A stretch of 23,081 nucleotides of DNA from a virus: the IMG/VR virus record IMGVR_UViG_3300042141_000177, positions 1 through 23,081 of that record. One strand, written 5' to 3'. The notes below the pieces were generated by a model. The model searched no databases. It was not told where the DNA came from and saw nothing but the letters and a program-made list of their open reading frames with translations. The position numbers and the translations under genes are program-made. This document shows positions 13,757 to 20,576 of this stretch, piece by piece (the stretch's first letter is position 1; the number at the start of each line of letters is the position of its first letter).

Positions 13757-14186
13757 AGAGTATGCATTTTATGAAAGCGGGTTGTCTGCTGATGGCTGTC
13801 TAGAAAAATTAGATTATTATACAAACGAAGCTATTAAAAGATATGGTAGAATTCTTTTAGAAAAACAAAAAGAAAATTTCATAAATGGATTTCAAGGATG
13901 TTGCTACACGTGCGAACCTGTCGGAATTCTTAATCAAAAGCTGGAAGAACAGCTTAGATCAATTGAAGAAGATGGTACAGAAGAACATAACAATGCTGTA
14001 GAGCTTCGTATGAAACTTGCAGAAACTCTTGTTCAAAACGATGAACTTAAAAAACTAGCTAGAAAACTTTATGGAACAGTTCTCCATGTATATGAATTAG
14101 CCAAAGTAGATCCTTTAGTTGTAATTGGCCCATCTCTATATAAAGAAGCAGCGGAAGGTGCAAAAGAATATGAAGAATTTGAATGA
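13725..14186 (+). CDS. hypothetical helical protein
   Basis: 153 residues from the ATG with the strong Shine-Dalgarno. The N-terminal part includes LEEYAFYESGLSADGCLEKL and a CCYTCEP cysteine cluster near residue 60. The rest is mostly helical and acidic (EEQLRSIEEDGTEEHNNAVE, LRMKLAETLVQNDELKKLAR). It overlaps the upstream gene by 32 bases and the downstream one by 17. No family recognised. Confidence 0.62.
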   Translation: MTTTKNLEQLEEYAFYESGLSADGCLEKLDYYTNEAIKRYGRILLEKQKENFINGFQGCCYTCEPVGILNQKLEEQLRSIEEDGTEEHNNAVELRMKLAETLVQNDELKKLARKLYGTVLHVYELAKVDPLVVIGPSLYKEAAEGAKEYEEFE

Positions 14187-14340
14187 AATTCTTGAAAAGA
14201 TTTTGTTCTTTTTGGTTATTCTTGTATTGATATTATCGGCTTTTGTTTTTGGTTCTTATATGCAAACGCAAAGTAAATTAGACATGCAAGAACTAGAACA
14301 ATTAGTAGAAAAAGAATTACAGGAAAAACATGGAAACTAA
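14170..14340 (+). CDS. small single-pass membrane protein
   Basis: 56 residues from the ATG at 14170, with GGAAGG about 10 bases upstream. A hydrophobic helix at about 8-30 (ILFFLVILVLILSAFVFG) is followed by a charged helical tail (ELEQLVEKELQEKHGN). It overlaps the genes on both sides. Probably membrane-bound with the tail in cytoplasm or periplasm; function unknown. Confidence 0.55.
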   Translation: MKNLNEILEKILFFLVILVLILSAFVFGSYMQTQSKLDMQELEQLVEKELQEKHGN

Positions 14341-14596
14341 ATATAAATTTGAACAAGTAACAGGCTGTACGGCTTTTGGGTTTTACGTAAACGAAGAACC
14401 TATTTCGGATATTCCTGAAGAAAAACAGGAAGAAATTTTGGATTATCTTTTCCTTAAGATTAAAGAAGGAATTAAAGAAAACACTATTCAATTTGAAAGT
14501 GTTGTAGAACTTTTTCAATATGATGATTATGAATATGATCCAGAACCATGTTCTCAATGTTTTGATACTGTGCAAACTACAACATGGTTAATTTAA
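14330..14596 (+). CDS. hypothetical acidic protein
   Basis: 88 residues, acidic. It has SDIPEEKQEEILDYLFLKIK in the middle and DDYEYDPEPCSQCFDT near the C-terminus, with a single C-x-x-C pair. It begins within the last codons of the preceding membrane protein. It ends four bases before the convergent GIY-YIG gene on the other strand. No family recognised. Confidence 0.58.
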   Translation: METKYKFEQVTGCTAFGFYVNEEPISDIPEEKQEEILDYLFLKIKEGIKENTIQFESVVELFQYDDYEYDPEPCSQCFDTVQTTTWLI

Positions 14597-14600
14597 TAAA

Positions 14601-15491
14601 TTATTTTTTTTTAAATAAAGTTCTCCCTTTCCAAAAACCTTTTGGTATTTCTTCATTTTTTTTAATAAGAGTGTTAATAATTCCATTAGTAATGTGGATT
14701 TTTCCACTATTTACACCCACTAGTTCCTTGTTTTTTAATCTAGGATCATCTTTGGAGACTTGAAAAGTTTTGCCGTTTAAATCTTTTACCGAAACAAATC
14801 CAACGGTTTGTGGTACAATTTCTCCTGTTTGTAATCTTTTATCATCGGTATTTACTCTAAAATGATTTCCATTATTATCTCTCACTTGAATTGTGTTTTT
14901 TGTAACATGTTTCAATTCTCCAGAAAGTAATCTTTTATCGTTTTTATCTACTCTAAATGTATTTCCATTGTCATCTTTTACTGTAACTTTATTTTTAGCG
15001 GTGGAAAATACATTAGATCTATCATCTTTTATTCTTTCATCGCCTTTGTCTACTTTTATTATTTCACCTGATTTTGTTTTTATCATTACTTTATTTCTTG
15101 CTATTCCGAATAATTCACCGCTCTTCAATCTCTCGTCATTCTGAAACACATTAAAAATATTTCCTTTCACATCCCTAGCAGTAACCATCCCATTTCTTCC
15201 ACCCTTTCCTCCTACACAAATATTATAAGTATTTTCATCTTTAACAAAATCTTCAGTCACCAATTCCGCTTCTTTTTGATAACATTCTTCTAAAGTTGAA
15301 AATTGAAAAAGAATTTCTCGTTTAAAGTGCTCTTTTCCGTATTTTTTAATTGCTTTTTTAAGAAGCCTACCTGAGCCTATATAATCATCTAATAAATTTG
15401 TGGTAGAATGAACACCTATATAAATTTTTTTATTTACAAGGTTTGTTGTTTTGTATACAATATGATAAATATTTGTTTGCTGAGCTTTCAT
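14601..15491 (-). CDS. GIY-YIG endonuclease with five internal modular repeats
   Basis: 296 residues. Residues 8-95 form the GIY-YIG nuclease domain: HIVYKTTN, IYIGVHS, DDYIGSG, an AIKKYGKEHF helix and the catalytic Glu in YQKEAELV. Residues 102-264 are five repeats of 32-34 residues with consensus V-x-V-K-D-x-x-G-N-x-F-x-V-x-K-x-D-x-R-L-x-S-G-E-L. A last segment (ITNGIINTLIKKNEEIPKGF then WKGRT) resembles the small DNA-binding module at the end of many phage homing endonucleases. The repeats probably read DNA along its length. It lies against the + strand genes, fitting a mobile gene. An N-terminal Met at 15491 is supported by the domain start. Confidence 0.83.
   Translation of the reverse strand: MKAQQTNIYHIVYKTTNLVNKKIYIGVHSTTNLLDDYIGSGRLLKKAIKKYGKEHFKREILFQFSTLEECYQKEAELVTEDFVKDENTYNICVGGKGGRNGMVTARDVKGNIFNVFQNDERLKSGELFGIARNKVMIKTKSGEIIKVDKGDERIKDDRSNVFSTAKNKVTVKDDNGNTFRVDKNDKRLLSGELKHVTKNTIQVRDNNGNHFRVNTDDKRLQTGEIVPQTVGFVSVKDLNGKTFQVSKDDPRLKNKELVGVNSGKIHITNGIINTLIKKNEEIPKGFWKGRTLFKKK
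14700..15188 (-). repeat. five coding repeats of about 98 bases
   Basis: Encodes residues 102-264 of the GIY-YIG protein as five consecutive related modules. They are diverged at the protein level (for example VTVKDDNGNTFRVDKNDKRL and IQVRDNNGNHFRVNTDDKRL), so they are old duplications rather than a fresh expansion. Confidence 0.75.
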
Positions 15492-15513
15492 AGTTAATAG
15501 TTTGAAGTTTAGA

Positions 15514-15544
15514 TCTGGTGGGTACTGGTAATACCGCGACCAGA
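15514..15544. other. intergenic hairpin, function unknown
   Basis: TCTGGT (15514-15519) pairs with ACCAGA (15539-15544) and GGTA (15521-15524) with TACC (15532-15535). It is GC-richer than its surroundings and lacks a following T run, so it is not a typical terminator on the + strand. It lies upstream of the minus-strand endonuclease start and of the + strand promoter, and could be regulatory or a homing-site relic. Confidence 0.45.
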
Positions 15545-15572
15545 AATATTTATCTTAAAATATCTTTTTTTC

Positions 15573-15600
15573 TTGCATTTTTTTAAAAAAATAGTATCAT
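15573..15600 (+). promoter_or_regulatory. sigma70-like promoter
   Basis: TTGCAT at 15573-15578 and TATCAT at 15595-15600 with a 16-base spacer. The predicted start near 15607 leaves about 6 bases before the ATG at 15613. The -35 box is weaker than the others in this window. Confidence 0.5.
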
Positions 15601-15612
15601 ATATTCAAACTC

Positions 15613-15885
15613 ATGATTAAAGAACTAATATACCAAGCATCTGGATTGCTGATGACTTTTTGTTATTTGATTTGTACAGTACCACAAATAATTAAAACGT
15701 ATAAAACCAAATCAGCCAAAGACATATCGGTTGGTTCTTTGGGTTTAGTTGTTTCGGGTCACATATTTTCTATAGTATATGCAACATTTGGAAGTAATAA
15801 CATTTGGGTTTTTGTTTGTGCATTGGGTGGTTTATTATCATCTGTCATAATGTTAATTCTTTGGAGCAAATACGGAAAACAATAA
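15613..15885 (+). CDS. SemiSWEET/PQ-loop family membrane protein
   Basis: 90 residues, the normal length for a bacterial SemiSWEET half-transporter. Three hydrophobic helices lie at about 8-28, 39-60 and 64-84. The signature CTVPQIIKTYKTKSAKDIS is at 21-39, with the PQ pair at 24-25 that acts as a hinge in the family. SemiSWEETs are dimeric facilitators moving sugars across the inner membrane; PQ-loop relatives move other small molecules. Such a gene is uncommon in phages. It is the first gene of a promoter-led unit and is followed two bases later by a metallophosphoesterase. Confidence 0.8.
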   Translation: MIKELIYQASGLLMTFCYLICTVPQIIKTYKTKSAKDISVGSLGLVVSGHIFSIVYATFGSNNIWVFVCALGGLLSSVIMLILWSKYGKQ

Positions 15886-15887
15886 TT

Positions 15888-16550
15888 ATGATTTTAGCAT
15901 TATCTGATATTCATTTAGGCAGTCCAATTTGCCAAGCAAGTTTGACACTGCATTTGCTGGAGAATGAAATATATGATACTCTTGTAATATGTGGAGACTT
16001 ATTGGATAGTTACAATATTCATAGACTTTGTAAGAAGCAATGGAAAATCTTATCTATCCTCCGAAAAATTTCAAAAAATAAAAAATGTATTTTTATTAAA
16101 GGAAACCACGATAAAGACTTGGAAACGATTTCGGCTCTTCTTGGTTTTGAGTTTGTGGATGAGTATAATGAATTAGTAGGCAAAAAAAGAATTTTATTTA
16201 CTCATGGAGATAAATTTGATTTCTTTATTACCACAAAACCTTTCTTGACCGAGCTTGCTTCTGGTATATACTATATTCTACAAAAGATTGATAAGAAGCA
16301 AAAACTTACAAGAAAACTTAAAACCAAAATTAAAACATGGCACGGAGCAGCACATGATTTGACAGTCAGAATTGCTCAATACTGTTACAATAACAAATAC
16401 GATGCGGTTTGTTTCGGTCATACGCATGTACCTAAACAATATTATGTTGGTGGAATAGAATGTGTTAATTTAGGTTCTCAATGTGATTTGCCAATTACCT
16501 ATGCTTTGATAGATGATAGAGGAAATATAGAATTAAAACAACACGAATAA
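15888..16550 (+). CDS. calcineurin-like metallophosphoesterase, LpxH-like
   Basis: 220 residues from the ATG at 15888; an upstream extension lies within the SemiSWEET gene. Motifs in order: SDIHLGS (D7, H9), VICGDLLD, IKGNHDKD, LFTHGDKFD and CFGHTHVP. The spacing and the insertion between THGD and GHTH resemble UDP-2,3-diacylglucosamine pyrophosphatase (LpxH)-like proteins, but the substrate is not assured and phage members may act on nucleotides or nucleic acid ends. It starts two bases after the SemiSWEET stop, so the two are probably expressed together. Confidence 0.82.
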   Translation: MILALSDIHLGSPICQASLTLHLLENEIYDTLVICGDLLDSYNIHRLCKKQWKILSILRKISKNKKCIFIKGNHDKDLETISALLGFEFVDEYNELVGKKRILFTHGDKFDFFITTKPFLTELASGIYYILQKIDKKQKLTRKLKTKIKTWHGAAHDLTVRIAQYCYNNKYDAVCFGHTHVPKQYYVGGIECVNLGSQCDLPITYALIDDRGNIELKQHE

Positions 16551-16551
16551 T

Positions 16552-16638
16552 ATGACAATGGCAATTTTTTCTTTTATTTTAACTTTAGTGTTGACAGCAT
16601 GGGCTATTTATTGTTACATTAATGTCGATGGAAAATAA
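16552..16638 (+). CDS. 28-residue membrane peptide
   Basis: ATG at 16552, one base after the phosphoesterase stop, to TAA at 16636-16638. The peptide begins MTMAIFSFILTLVLTAWAIY, almost wholly a hydrophobic helix. It overlaps the start of the next gene by 17 bases. Close spacing favours translation, but the size makes it uncertain. Confidence 0.4.
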   Translation: MTMAIFSFILTLVLTAWAIYCYINVDGK

Positions 16639-16897
16639 TACATTTGAAGAATACAAATATGCAATTCGTCACAAACCTACAAAAAAATGGGTTAATTTTA
16701 AAAACGATGATTTAGAATTAACTGCAACTGCTATAGAATTAGTAGATTTCAAGGATTGTCTAATAGTAGCAGCTAAAGATTATCTTGAATTGTTTTTAAA
16801 AAGGAGTTCATTTAATAATACTGCAAATTATGGTAACGAAAATTTTTTGGAATTTGAGCTTGTAAAAATCAAATGTTCCTATACAATAGAATCATGA
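16622..16897 (+). CDS. hypothetical protein
   Basis: 91 residues from the ATG at 16622 (a second in-frame ATG follows at 16628). It opens MSMENNTFEEYKYAIRHKPT then KKWVNF, a pattern suggesting a small beta domain with a conserved Trp. A middle segment DFKDCLIVAAKDYLELFLKR is probably helical. Its TGA overlaps the next ATG. No family recognised. Confidence 0.58.
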   Translation: MSMENNTFEEYKYAIRHKPTKKWVNFKNDDLELTATAIELVDFKDCLIVAAKDYLELFLKRSSFNNTANYGNENFLEFELVKIKCSYTIES

Positions 16898-17160
16898 GTG
16901 ATTATACAAAGCCATATACACCAGAAGGAAAACACCCCGAAGACGCAATCTATGAAGTTAAAGAGTTCTTTAAAAAACTCCAAGACGTTCAAGAAGATTA
17001 TTTTCAAAGATTGTCTAAAGGATTAAAATTAACTGAAGAGGGGGAAGAATATCTTTTCGATTACATTTATAATATAAGCAATGATGATCAGCAAATTGAT
17101 GACTTTTCGCATTATTTGGAAACACTTGGTAAAAACTACGAAGATTTAATTAGAAAATAA
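16894..17160 (+). CDS. hypothetical helical protein
   Basis: 88 residues from the ATG at 16894, which overlaps the preceding TGA; the longer frame upstream lies in the previous gene. It is acidic and helical: EDAIYEVKEFFKKLQDVQED, then LTEEGEEYLFDYIYN and a C-terminal SHYLETLGKNYEDLI. No motif of known function. Probably cytoplasmic. Confidence 0.6.
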   Translation: MSDYTKPYTPEGKHPEDAIYEVKEFFKKLQDVQEDYFQRLSKGLKLTEEGEEYLFDYIYNISNDDQQIDDFSHYLETLGKNYEDLIRK

Positions 17161-17163
17161 TTT

Positions 17164-17343
17164 ATGAACACAAAAATTGATCCTTTCTACCTAGCGTGTG
17201 TATCTCTTATTGCTCTTAGTTTAGTTCTTATGGGCTGTTTGGCATATACTGAAGTGAAAGAGAAAGAAATTAAAGCCAATCTTATTAAAGAAGCCATTCA
17301 AAAAGGTTGGACGCCAGAACAGGTCAAAGATATTTTAAAATGA
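17164..17343 (+). CDS. small single-pass membrane protein
   Basis: 59 residues. A short polar head (MNTKIDPFY) is followed by a hydrophobic helix at about 9-30 (LACVSLIALSLVLMGC) and a charged tail with AIQKGWTPEQVKDILK. Its TGA overlaps the ATG of the next gene. The DNA encoding its last ten codons recurs at 23027-23060 at the window end, so this gene boundary has been copied. Confidence 0.58.
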   Translation: MNTKIDPFYLACVSLIALSLVLMGCLAYTEVKEKEIKANLIKEAIQKGWTPEQVKDILK

Positions 17344-17364
17344 ACAAAAACAAAAAATATGTAT
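17310..17364 (+). repeat. junction repeat, copy 1
   Basis: 55 bases spanning the end of the membrane protein and the start of the next gene. It matches 23027-23081 at 49 of 55 positions, including the same ATGA overlap. The second copy runs off the window, so the full repeat is longer. Confidence 0.85.
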
Positions 17365-17759
17365 TTGAAATTATTGTCAGAGAGACAGAAAATCTAGAAA
17401 AAATCTGCTCAACAATTACGGCTTGTGATTATACTTTTGAAGAACTAAAGGGAAGAAAAGCTGATTTACAAATTTTAAATTGCAAAGATATTCTTCTAGA
17501 TCATCTTCCTAAAAAAGAATTAGAGAAGTATTTTAAAGATTCTCAAGCTCCTTTTGTTAATGCTCCACAAAAAACAAATAATGAAGAAACATACTACGAG
17601 AGAGTTGATGATGGGGAGATATTTGTTAAAGACAAATACACAAACACCTTCTACAATGTAAACATGCAAAAATTTAAAGATGAAGGATATTTCGTTTCTG
17701 CTTATTCAGAAGAAATTATGAATAGACTTGTGAAAAAAGGATGTTTTAGAAAAATATAA
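17340..17759 (+). CDS. hypothetical protein, member of a local paralogous set
   Basis: 139 residues from the ATG at 17340, overlapping the upstream TGA. It begins MNKNKKYVFEIIVRETENLE and has an N-terminal beta-alpha part with the segment DILLDHLPKKELEKYF. The opening resembles the protein at 19684 (KEKRYFIEITIKDSETLE) and a third copy starting at 23057 (MNKDKKYV). The C-terminal half has TYYERVDDGEIFVKDKYTNT. Function unknown. Confidence 0.65.
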   Translation: MNKNKKYVFEIIVRETENLEKICSTITACDYTFEELKGRKADLQILNCKDILLDHLPKKELEKYFKDSQAPFVNAPQKTNNEETYYERVDDGEIFVKDKYTNTFYNVNMQKFKDEGYFVSAYSEEIMNRLVKKGCFRKI

Positions 17760-17764
17760 AAATA

Positions 17765-18088
17765 ATGAAACTCTATCTACCAGAAACATTTCAAGAACTA
17801 GGTCATTTTACTTGCAAAGAACCTATATATTTTGATGTTTATTATGTAAACAGAGTAACAGGAGCAGTGCATTTTGTATGGGACTTTGGCATGGAGTCTT
17901 CGATTAGTTTAAAAAGCTTTACTTGTAAACATTTAAAAAGATTAAAAGAAAAGATTTACAGAGAAGTAATTTTTGATCTCGGTCATGCTTTCTTTCATTA
18001 CGAAGGTGATCCAAATTATACATATTACCATTGGGCATTGAAGGCTTGGTTGGAGGATAGATTAGAAACAAAAGATTATGAATGCTAA
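17765..18088 (+). CDS. hypothetical protein
   Basis: 107 residues, aromatic- and His-rich. It begins MKLYLPETFQELGHFTCKEP, then has IYFDVYYVNRVTGAVHFVWD as two beta strands with a turn, and a C-terminal helical part GHAFFHYEG...HWALKAWLEDRL. It starts five bases after the preceding stop and overlaps the following gene by 11 bases. No family recognised. Confidence 0.62.
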   Translation: MKLYLPETFQELGHFTCKEPIYFDVYYVNRVTGAVHFVWDFGMESSISLKSFTCKHLKRLKEKIYREVIFDLGHAFFHYEGDPNYTYYHWALKAWLEDRLETKDYEC

Positions 18089-18479
18089 CACAATAAGATA
18101 TTTTAAAAAAGCAGAAAAGATTCAAGAAACACTTAGAAAGTTTAACTTCCATCATTTTGAATACCTTTGGTATACTGATGGAAGATATTCTGGATGTTGG
18201 AAAGATATGTCTGTATCCATGGATGAACCAGAACAAGATTCTTATTGTCACTGGCAGTTTACTTTTAGAAGTAAATGGTCAACTGATAGGAGATTATATC
18301 TAGAGGCAGTTGTACCAGTATTTGAAGATTATTTTGTTATGGATTTGAGATATTATCCAGAAACCGAACTACATGATAGGAAAGGATTTTCTGGACCAAC
18401 GCCTGTTTTGTCTATTCGAGGAATTTTAGAAGAAGACTTGACTAATATGCAAAAGTTTATAGACTATTTGATTAAATGA
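18078..18479 (+). CDS. hypothetical protein
   Basis: 133 residues. It starts MNANTIRYFKKAEKIQETLR and has a strand-rich, Trp-rich middle (EYLWYTDGRYSGCW, HWQFTFRSKWSTD), then VVPVFEDYFVMDLRYY. A C-terminal helix LEEDLTNMQKFIDYLIK closes it. It overlaps its neighbours by 11 bases upstream and 4 downstream (ATGA). No catalytic motif seen. Confidence 0.62.
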   Translation: MNANTIRYFKKAEKIQETLRKFNFHHFEYLWYTDGRYSGCWKDMSVSMDEPEQDSYCHWQFTFRSKWSTDRRLYLEAVVPVFEDYFVMDLRYYPETELHDRKGFSGPTPVLSIRGILEEDLTNMQKFIDYLIK

Positions 18480-18703
18480 GAGCAGACTACAAAAACACAA
18501 AAGTTGGAGATCAAATAGTCTTCAAAAAAGCTGGAACTTGGCATTACTTCAGAGATAGAATTGAAAATGCTAAGAAACTAGAAGTAGGAAAAACTTACAC
18601 CGTCAAAGAAATTTCTGTTGCATCTTCTTCAACTGGTGTTAAGCTAGAAGAAACTGGTGAATTGGAATATGAACTTTGCTGGTTTGATATCATAGAAAAT
18701 TAA
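18476..18703 (+). CDS. small beta-barrel-like phage protein
   Basis: 75 residues. NTKVGDQIVFKKAG near the start, LEVGKTYTVKEISVASSSTG and VKLEETGELEYELCWF are the successive strands of a small SH3/KOW-like barrel, a type I recognise in many small phage proteins. The fold is inferred from pattern only and no partner is known. The start overlaps the preceding stop by ATGA. Confidence 0.62.
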   Translation: MRADYKNTKVGDQIVFKKAGTWHYFRDRIENAKKLEVGKTYTVKEISVASSSTGVKLEETGELEYELCWFDIIEN

Positions 18704-18707
18704 AATT

Positions 18708-19073
18708 ATGAATCAAAATATACAAAACTGGATAATTGAACAAGCAAGCAATGTAACAAATTGGGCTAATGCAGAAGTTCCTTTGTTTATTCAAGAATTT
18801 TTGATTTGGAATTTTTATAATGGACTAATTAACATTGTAGGAATTTTAATTTTATTAGTAATAACTTTTGGTCTTTGTATTAAATTTAAAAAGAATCTTG
18901 TTGAATCTTTTGAAGATGAACATCCATTGATGATTATAACTCTCGTTTTTACTATTCCTATTGTAGTATTTTCAGTTGTAAATCTTTTTTGTAGTGTTAA
19001 AGATGTGATTCAAATTAAAGTCGCTCCAAAAGTTTATCTTGTAGAAAAAGCAGCAGAAATGATTAAAAAATAA
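18708..19073 (+). CDS. two-helix membrane protein
   Basis: 121 residues. Two hydrophobic helices lie at about 35-60 (GLINIVGILILLVITFGLCI) and 74-98 (MIITLVFTIPIVVFSVVNLF). Around them are a polar N-terminus of about 30 residues and a basic C-terminal helix ending KAAEMIKK. It could be a holin-like or other inner-membrane phage protein; the sequence does not decide. Four bases separate it from the preceding gene. Confidence 0.6.
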   Translation: MNQNIQNWIIEQASNVTNWANAEVPLFIQEFLIWNFYNGLINIVGILILLVITFGLCIKFKKNLVESFEDEHPLMIITLVFTIPIVVFSVVNLFCSVKDVIQIKVAPKVYLVEKAAEMIKK

Positions 19074-19076
19074 ACC

Positions 19077-19268
19077 ATGATTGACGCAGCATACGTAGCA
19101 TATTGGCAAAAACAAACTGTAGAAGTTACTAGAGAATATTTTATTCTTCAAGAAGCGTTGAATGAAATTGCTATTGCTCCTTCTGATAAGGAGCCATTCA
19201 ATAATGTCGAATGGTATAAAAATGTTGCAAAAATAGCATTGGAAAAATCTTCATTGAAATATGAATAA
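19077..19268 (+). CDS. small hypothetical protein
   Basis: 63 residues, beginning MIDAAYVAYWQKQTVEVTRE and followed by a helix EYFILQEALNEIAIAP. A second helix ends the protein (WYKNVAKIALEKSSLKYE). It starts three bases after the membrane protein and overlaps the next gene by 8 bases. No known motif. Confidence 0.58.
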   Translation: MIDAAYVAYWQKQTVEVTREYFILQEALNEIAIAPSDKEPFNNVEWYKNVAKIALEKSSLKYE

Positions 19269-19599
19269 TGAATATATTCCTCATAAATGGTTAGTTGTTA
19301 AGATTGATGGAGAGAAATTTCCTTTGACTTATAAAGTATTTGCTTGTTGGTATGGCGGCTATTTGAATGGCGATTCTTGGAAGTTGAATAGTGGAATCAC
19401 AAAAGTCACAAAAGAAGAAAATTTTTATTTGTTTGAAGGTTATTCTGGTTCTGTTTATAAATGTCACACAGATGCTTATGGGACAAATATGTACGGTCAC
19501 GGAGTTTTACAGGATATTATAGAAAGATCCAAAAAAGCTGGAGTAAATGTAGAGATTCTTCCAGAAGATACAAATTTGCTTGACTTGCCTTACGAATAA
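19261..19599 (+). CDS. conserved phage protein of unknown function
   Basis: 112 residues. It has VFACWYGGYLNGDSWKLNSG followed by a strand and FEGYSGSVYKCHTDAYGTN, a Gly/Trp/Tyr-rich pattern I associate with small phage proteins of unknown function. The C-terminal helix (HGVLQDIIERSKKAGVNVEI) is followed by an acidic tail. It looks complete. It overlaps the preceding gene by 8 bases. Confidence 0.65.
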   Translation: MNNEYIPHKWLVVKIDGEKFPLTYKVFACWYGGYLNGDSWKLNSGITKVTKEENFYLFEGYSGSVYKCHTDAYGTNMYGHGVLQDIIERSKKAGVNVEILPEDTNLLDLPYE

Positions 19600-19683
19600 T
19601 TCTATATTGATTGCATGAGGAATCCAGAAGACACAAAGTATGTTTGGGATAAAAAAAACTTTAATATTATTAAAAAAAATATT

Positions 19684-19884
19684 ATGAAAGAAAAAAGATA
19701 CTTTATTGAAATTACAATAAAAGACTCTGAAACATTGGAACCAGTTCGTTCTATTTCTACTAGTTTAGATTATCCAGAAAGCTTTTTTAGCAACCCTCAT
19801 GCCAATTTAATGAGAGAGATTTATGGATGCGTGGATATACTTTGCTCAATCCATTTTGGAAACGATAAGCAATTCAAGCTTTAA
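19684..19884 (+). CDS. hypothetical protein, paralogue of the 17340 product
   Basis: 66 residues from the ATG at 19684. A longer form from the ATG at 19615 is possible, but the similarity to the 17340 protein begins at this Met: MKEKRYFIEITIKDSETLEP against MNKNKKYVFEIIVRETENLE, then SLDY against ACDY and CVDIL against CKDIL. It is about half the length of that protein, lacking the C-terminal region, so it is either a shorter member or truncated. Function unknown. Confidence 0.55.
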   Translation: MKEKRYFIEITIKDSETLEPVRSISTSLDYPESFFSNPHANLMREIYGCVDILCSIHFGNDKQFKL

Positions 19885-20151
19885 ATGAAAATTTCGAAGA
19901 ATAGTTTAGGCGGACAGAACAACCATGGACGCATGAGTGGCGCACGTTCGAGTCGTGCTTCTTCGACCATTTTTAAAAAATTACAAAAGTTGGATAGAGA
20001 GATTTCAAGGCTTCAAGAGCGACTAATCTTTACTGGGACTTTTCGTTTCGATTTTGGAAAACATAGAAACAAGAAACTCGAAGAACAAATCAAAAAACTT
20101 GACTTGAAGAGAAAAGAAGTTAGACTAGAGAGAAAGAAATATAAAGTATGA
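19885..20151 (+). CDS. basic coiled-coil protein
   Basis: 88 residues, strongly basic. The first 28 residues are Gly/Ser/Arg-rich and probably disordered (GGQNNHGRMSGARSSRASS). A coiled-coil helix follows (FKKLQKLDREISRLQERL) and a second at the end (KKLEEQIKKLDLKRKEVRLE). A nucleic-acid-binding role is plausible from charge only. It begins directly after the previous stop and overlaps the next gene by ATGA. Its 3' end sequence recurs at 20357-20390. Confidence 0.58.
   Translation: MKISKNSLGGQNNHGRMSGARSSRASSTIFKKLQKLDREISRLQERLIFTGTFRFDFGKHRNKKLEEQIKKLDLKRKEVRLERKKYKV
20117..20150 (+). repeat. junction repeat of the basic gene, copy 1
   Basis: 34 bases covering the last codons of the basic gene and the ATG of the next. 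It matches 20357-20390 at 29 of 34 positions. Confidence 0.75.
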
Positions 20152-20363
20152 ACGACAATGATGTATTTTTATTTTACAAACACAAAGTAATTCGATGGTT
20201 TCCTAATGTTAGTATAGATCAGGGTTGCGCATTTATTAAGGAAAATGTTGATTCAGGTAATTTTAATATGTTGCCAGATAATCCATTTTTAAACGAAGAA
20301 ATGGAAAAACATCCAAATGACGTTCATGTTTTCGGAAAATTAGAAGTAATAAACAGGAGTTAG
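20148..20363 (+). CDS. small hypothetical protein
   Basis: 71 residues, beginning MNDNDVFLFYKHKVIRWFPN. It then has IDQGCAFIKENVDSGNF and ends DVHVFGKLEVINRS. Mixed alpha/beta appearance and no catalytic residues recognised. Its start overlaps the previous stop by ATGA. Its stop lies inside the second copy of the junction repeat. Confidence 0.55.
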   Translation: MNDNDVFLFYKHKVIRWFPNVSIDQGCAFIKENVDSGNFNMLPDNPFLNEEMEKHPNDVHVFGKLEVINRS

Positions 20364-20390
20364 ACTGGAAAGAAAGAAATATAATTTATG
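20357..20390 (+). repeat. junction repeat of the basic gene, copy 2 (gene-end relic)
   Basis: In the right frame this copy still reads VRLERKKYNL and a TGA overlapping the next ATG, although the rest of the basic gene is absent here. It is a fossil of that gene's 3' end in front of an unrelated gene. Confidence 0.7.
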
Positions 20391-20576
20391 ACAATATATA
20401 CAGCAAAAGTAAATGGTGAGTTTTTAAGAGCTGCGCGTGAAGAAAATTGGACTTGGGAAGAAGCACAAGAAAATTTAAAACAGACATATGGAGAAGATGC
20501 TGTTATAGAACTAGTTTCAAGTTTTTGTGGAAGTAGATTTAATCCATTGGATGAAGTTGAAAAACATGAAAAATAA
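20388..20576 (+). CDS. small hypothetical protein
   Basis: 62 residues, acidic. It has MTIYTAKVNGEFLRAAREEN, then WTWEEAQENLKQTYGEDAVI, a helix-strand pattern, and the tail SSFCGSRFNPLDEVEKHEK. It sits behind the relic end of the basic gene, which supplies the ATGA overlap. It overlaps the following gene by 11 bases. No family recognised. Confidence 0.55.
   Translation: MTIYTAKVNGEFLRAAREENWTWEEAQENLKQTYGEDAVIELVSSFCGSRFNPLDEVEKHEK

Noticed and set aside
14893-15144. + strand ORF opposite the GIY-YIG repeats
   Set aside because: It is the complement of the repeated coding modules and has no independent support.
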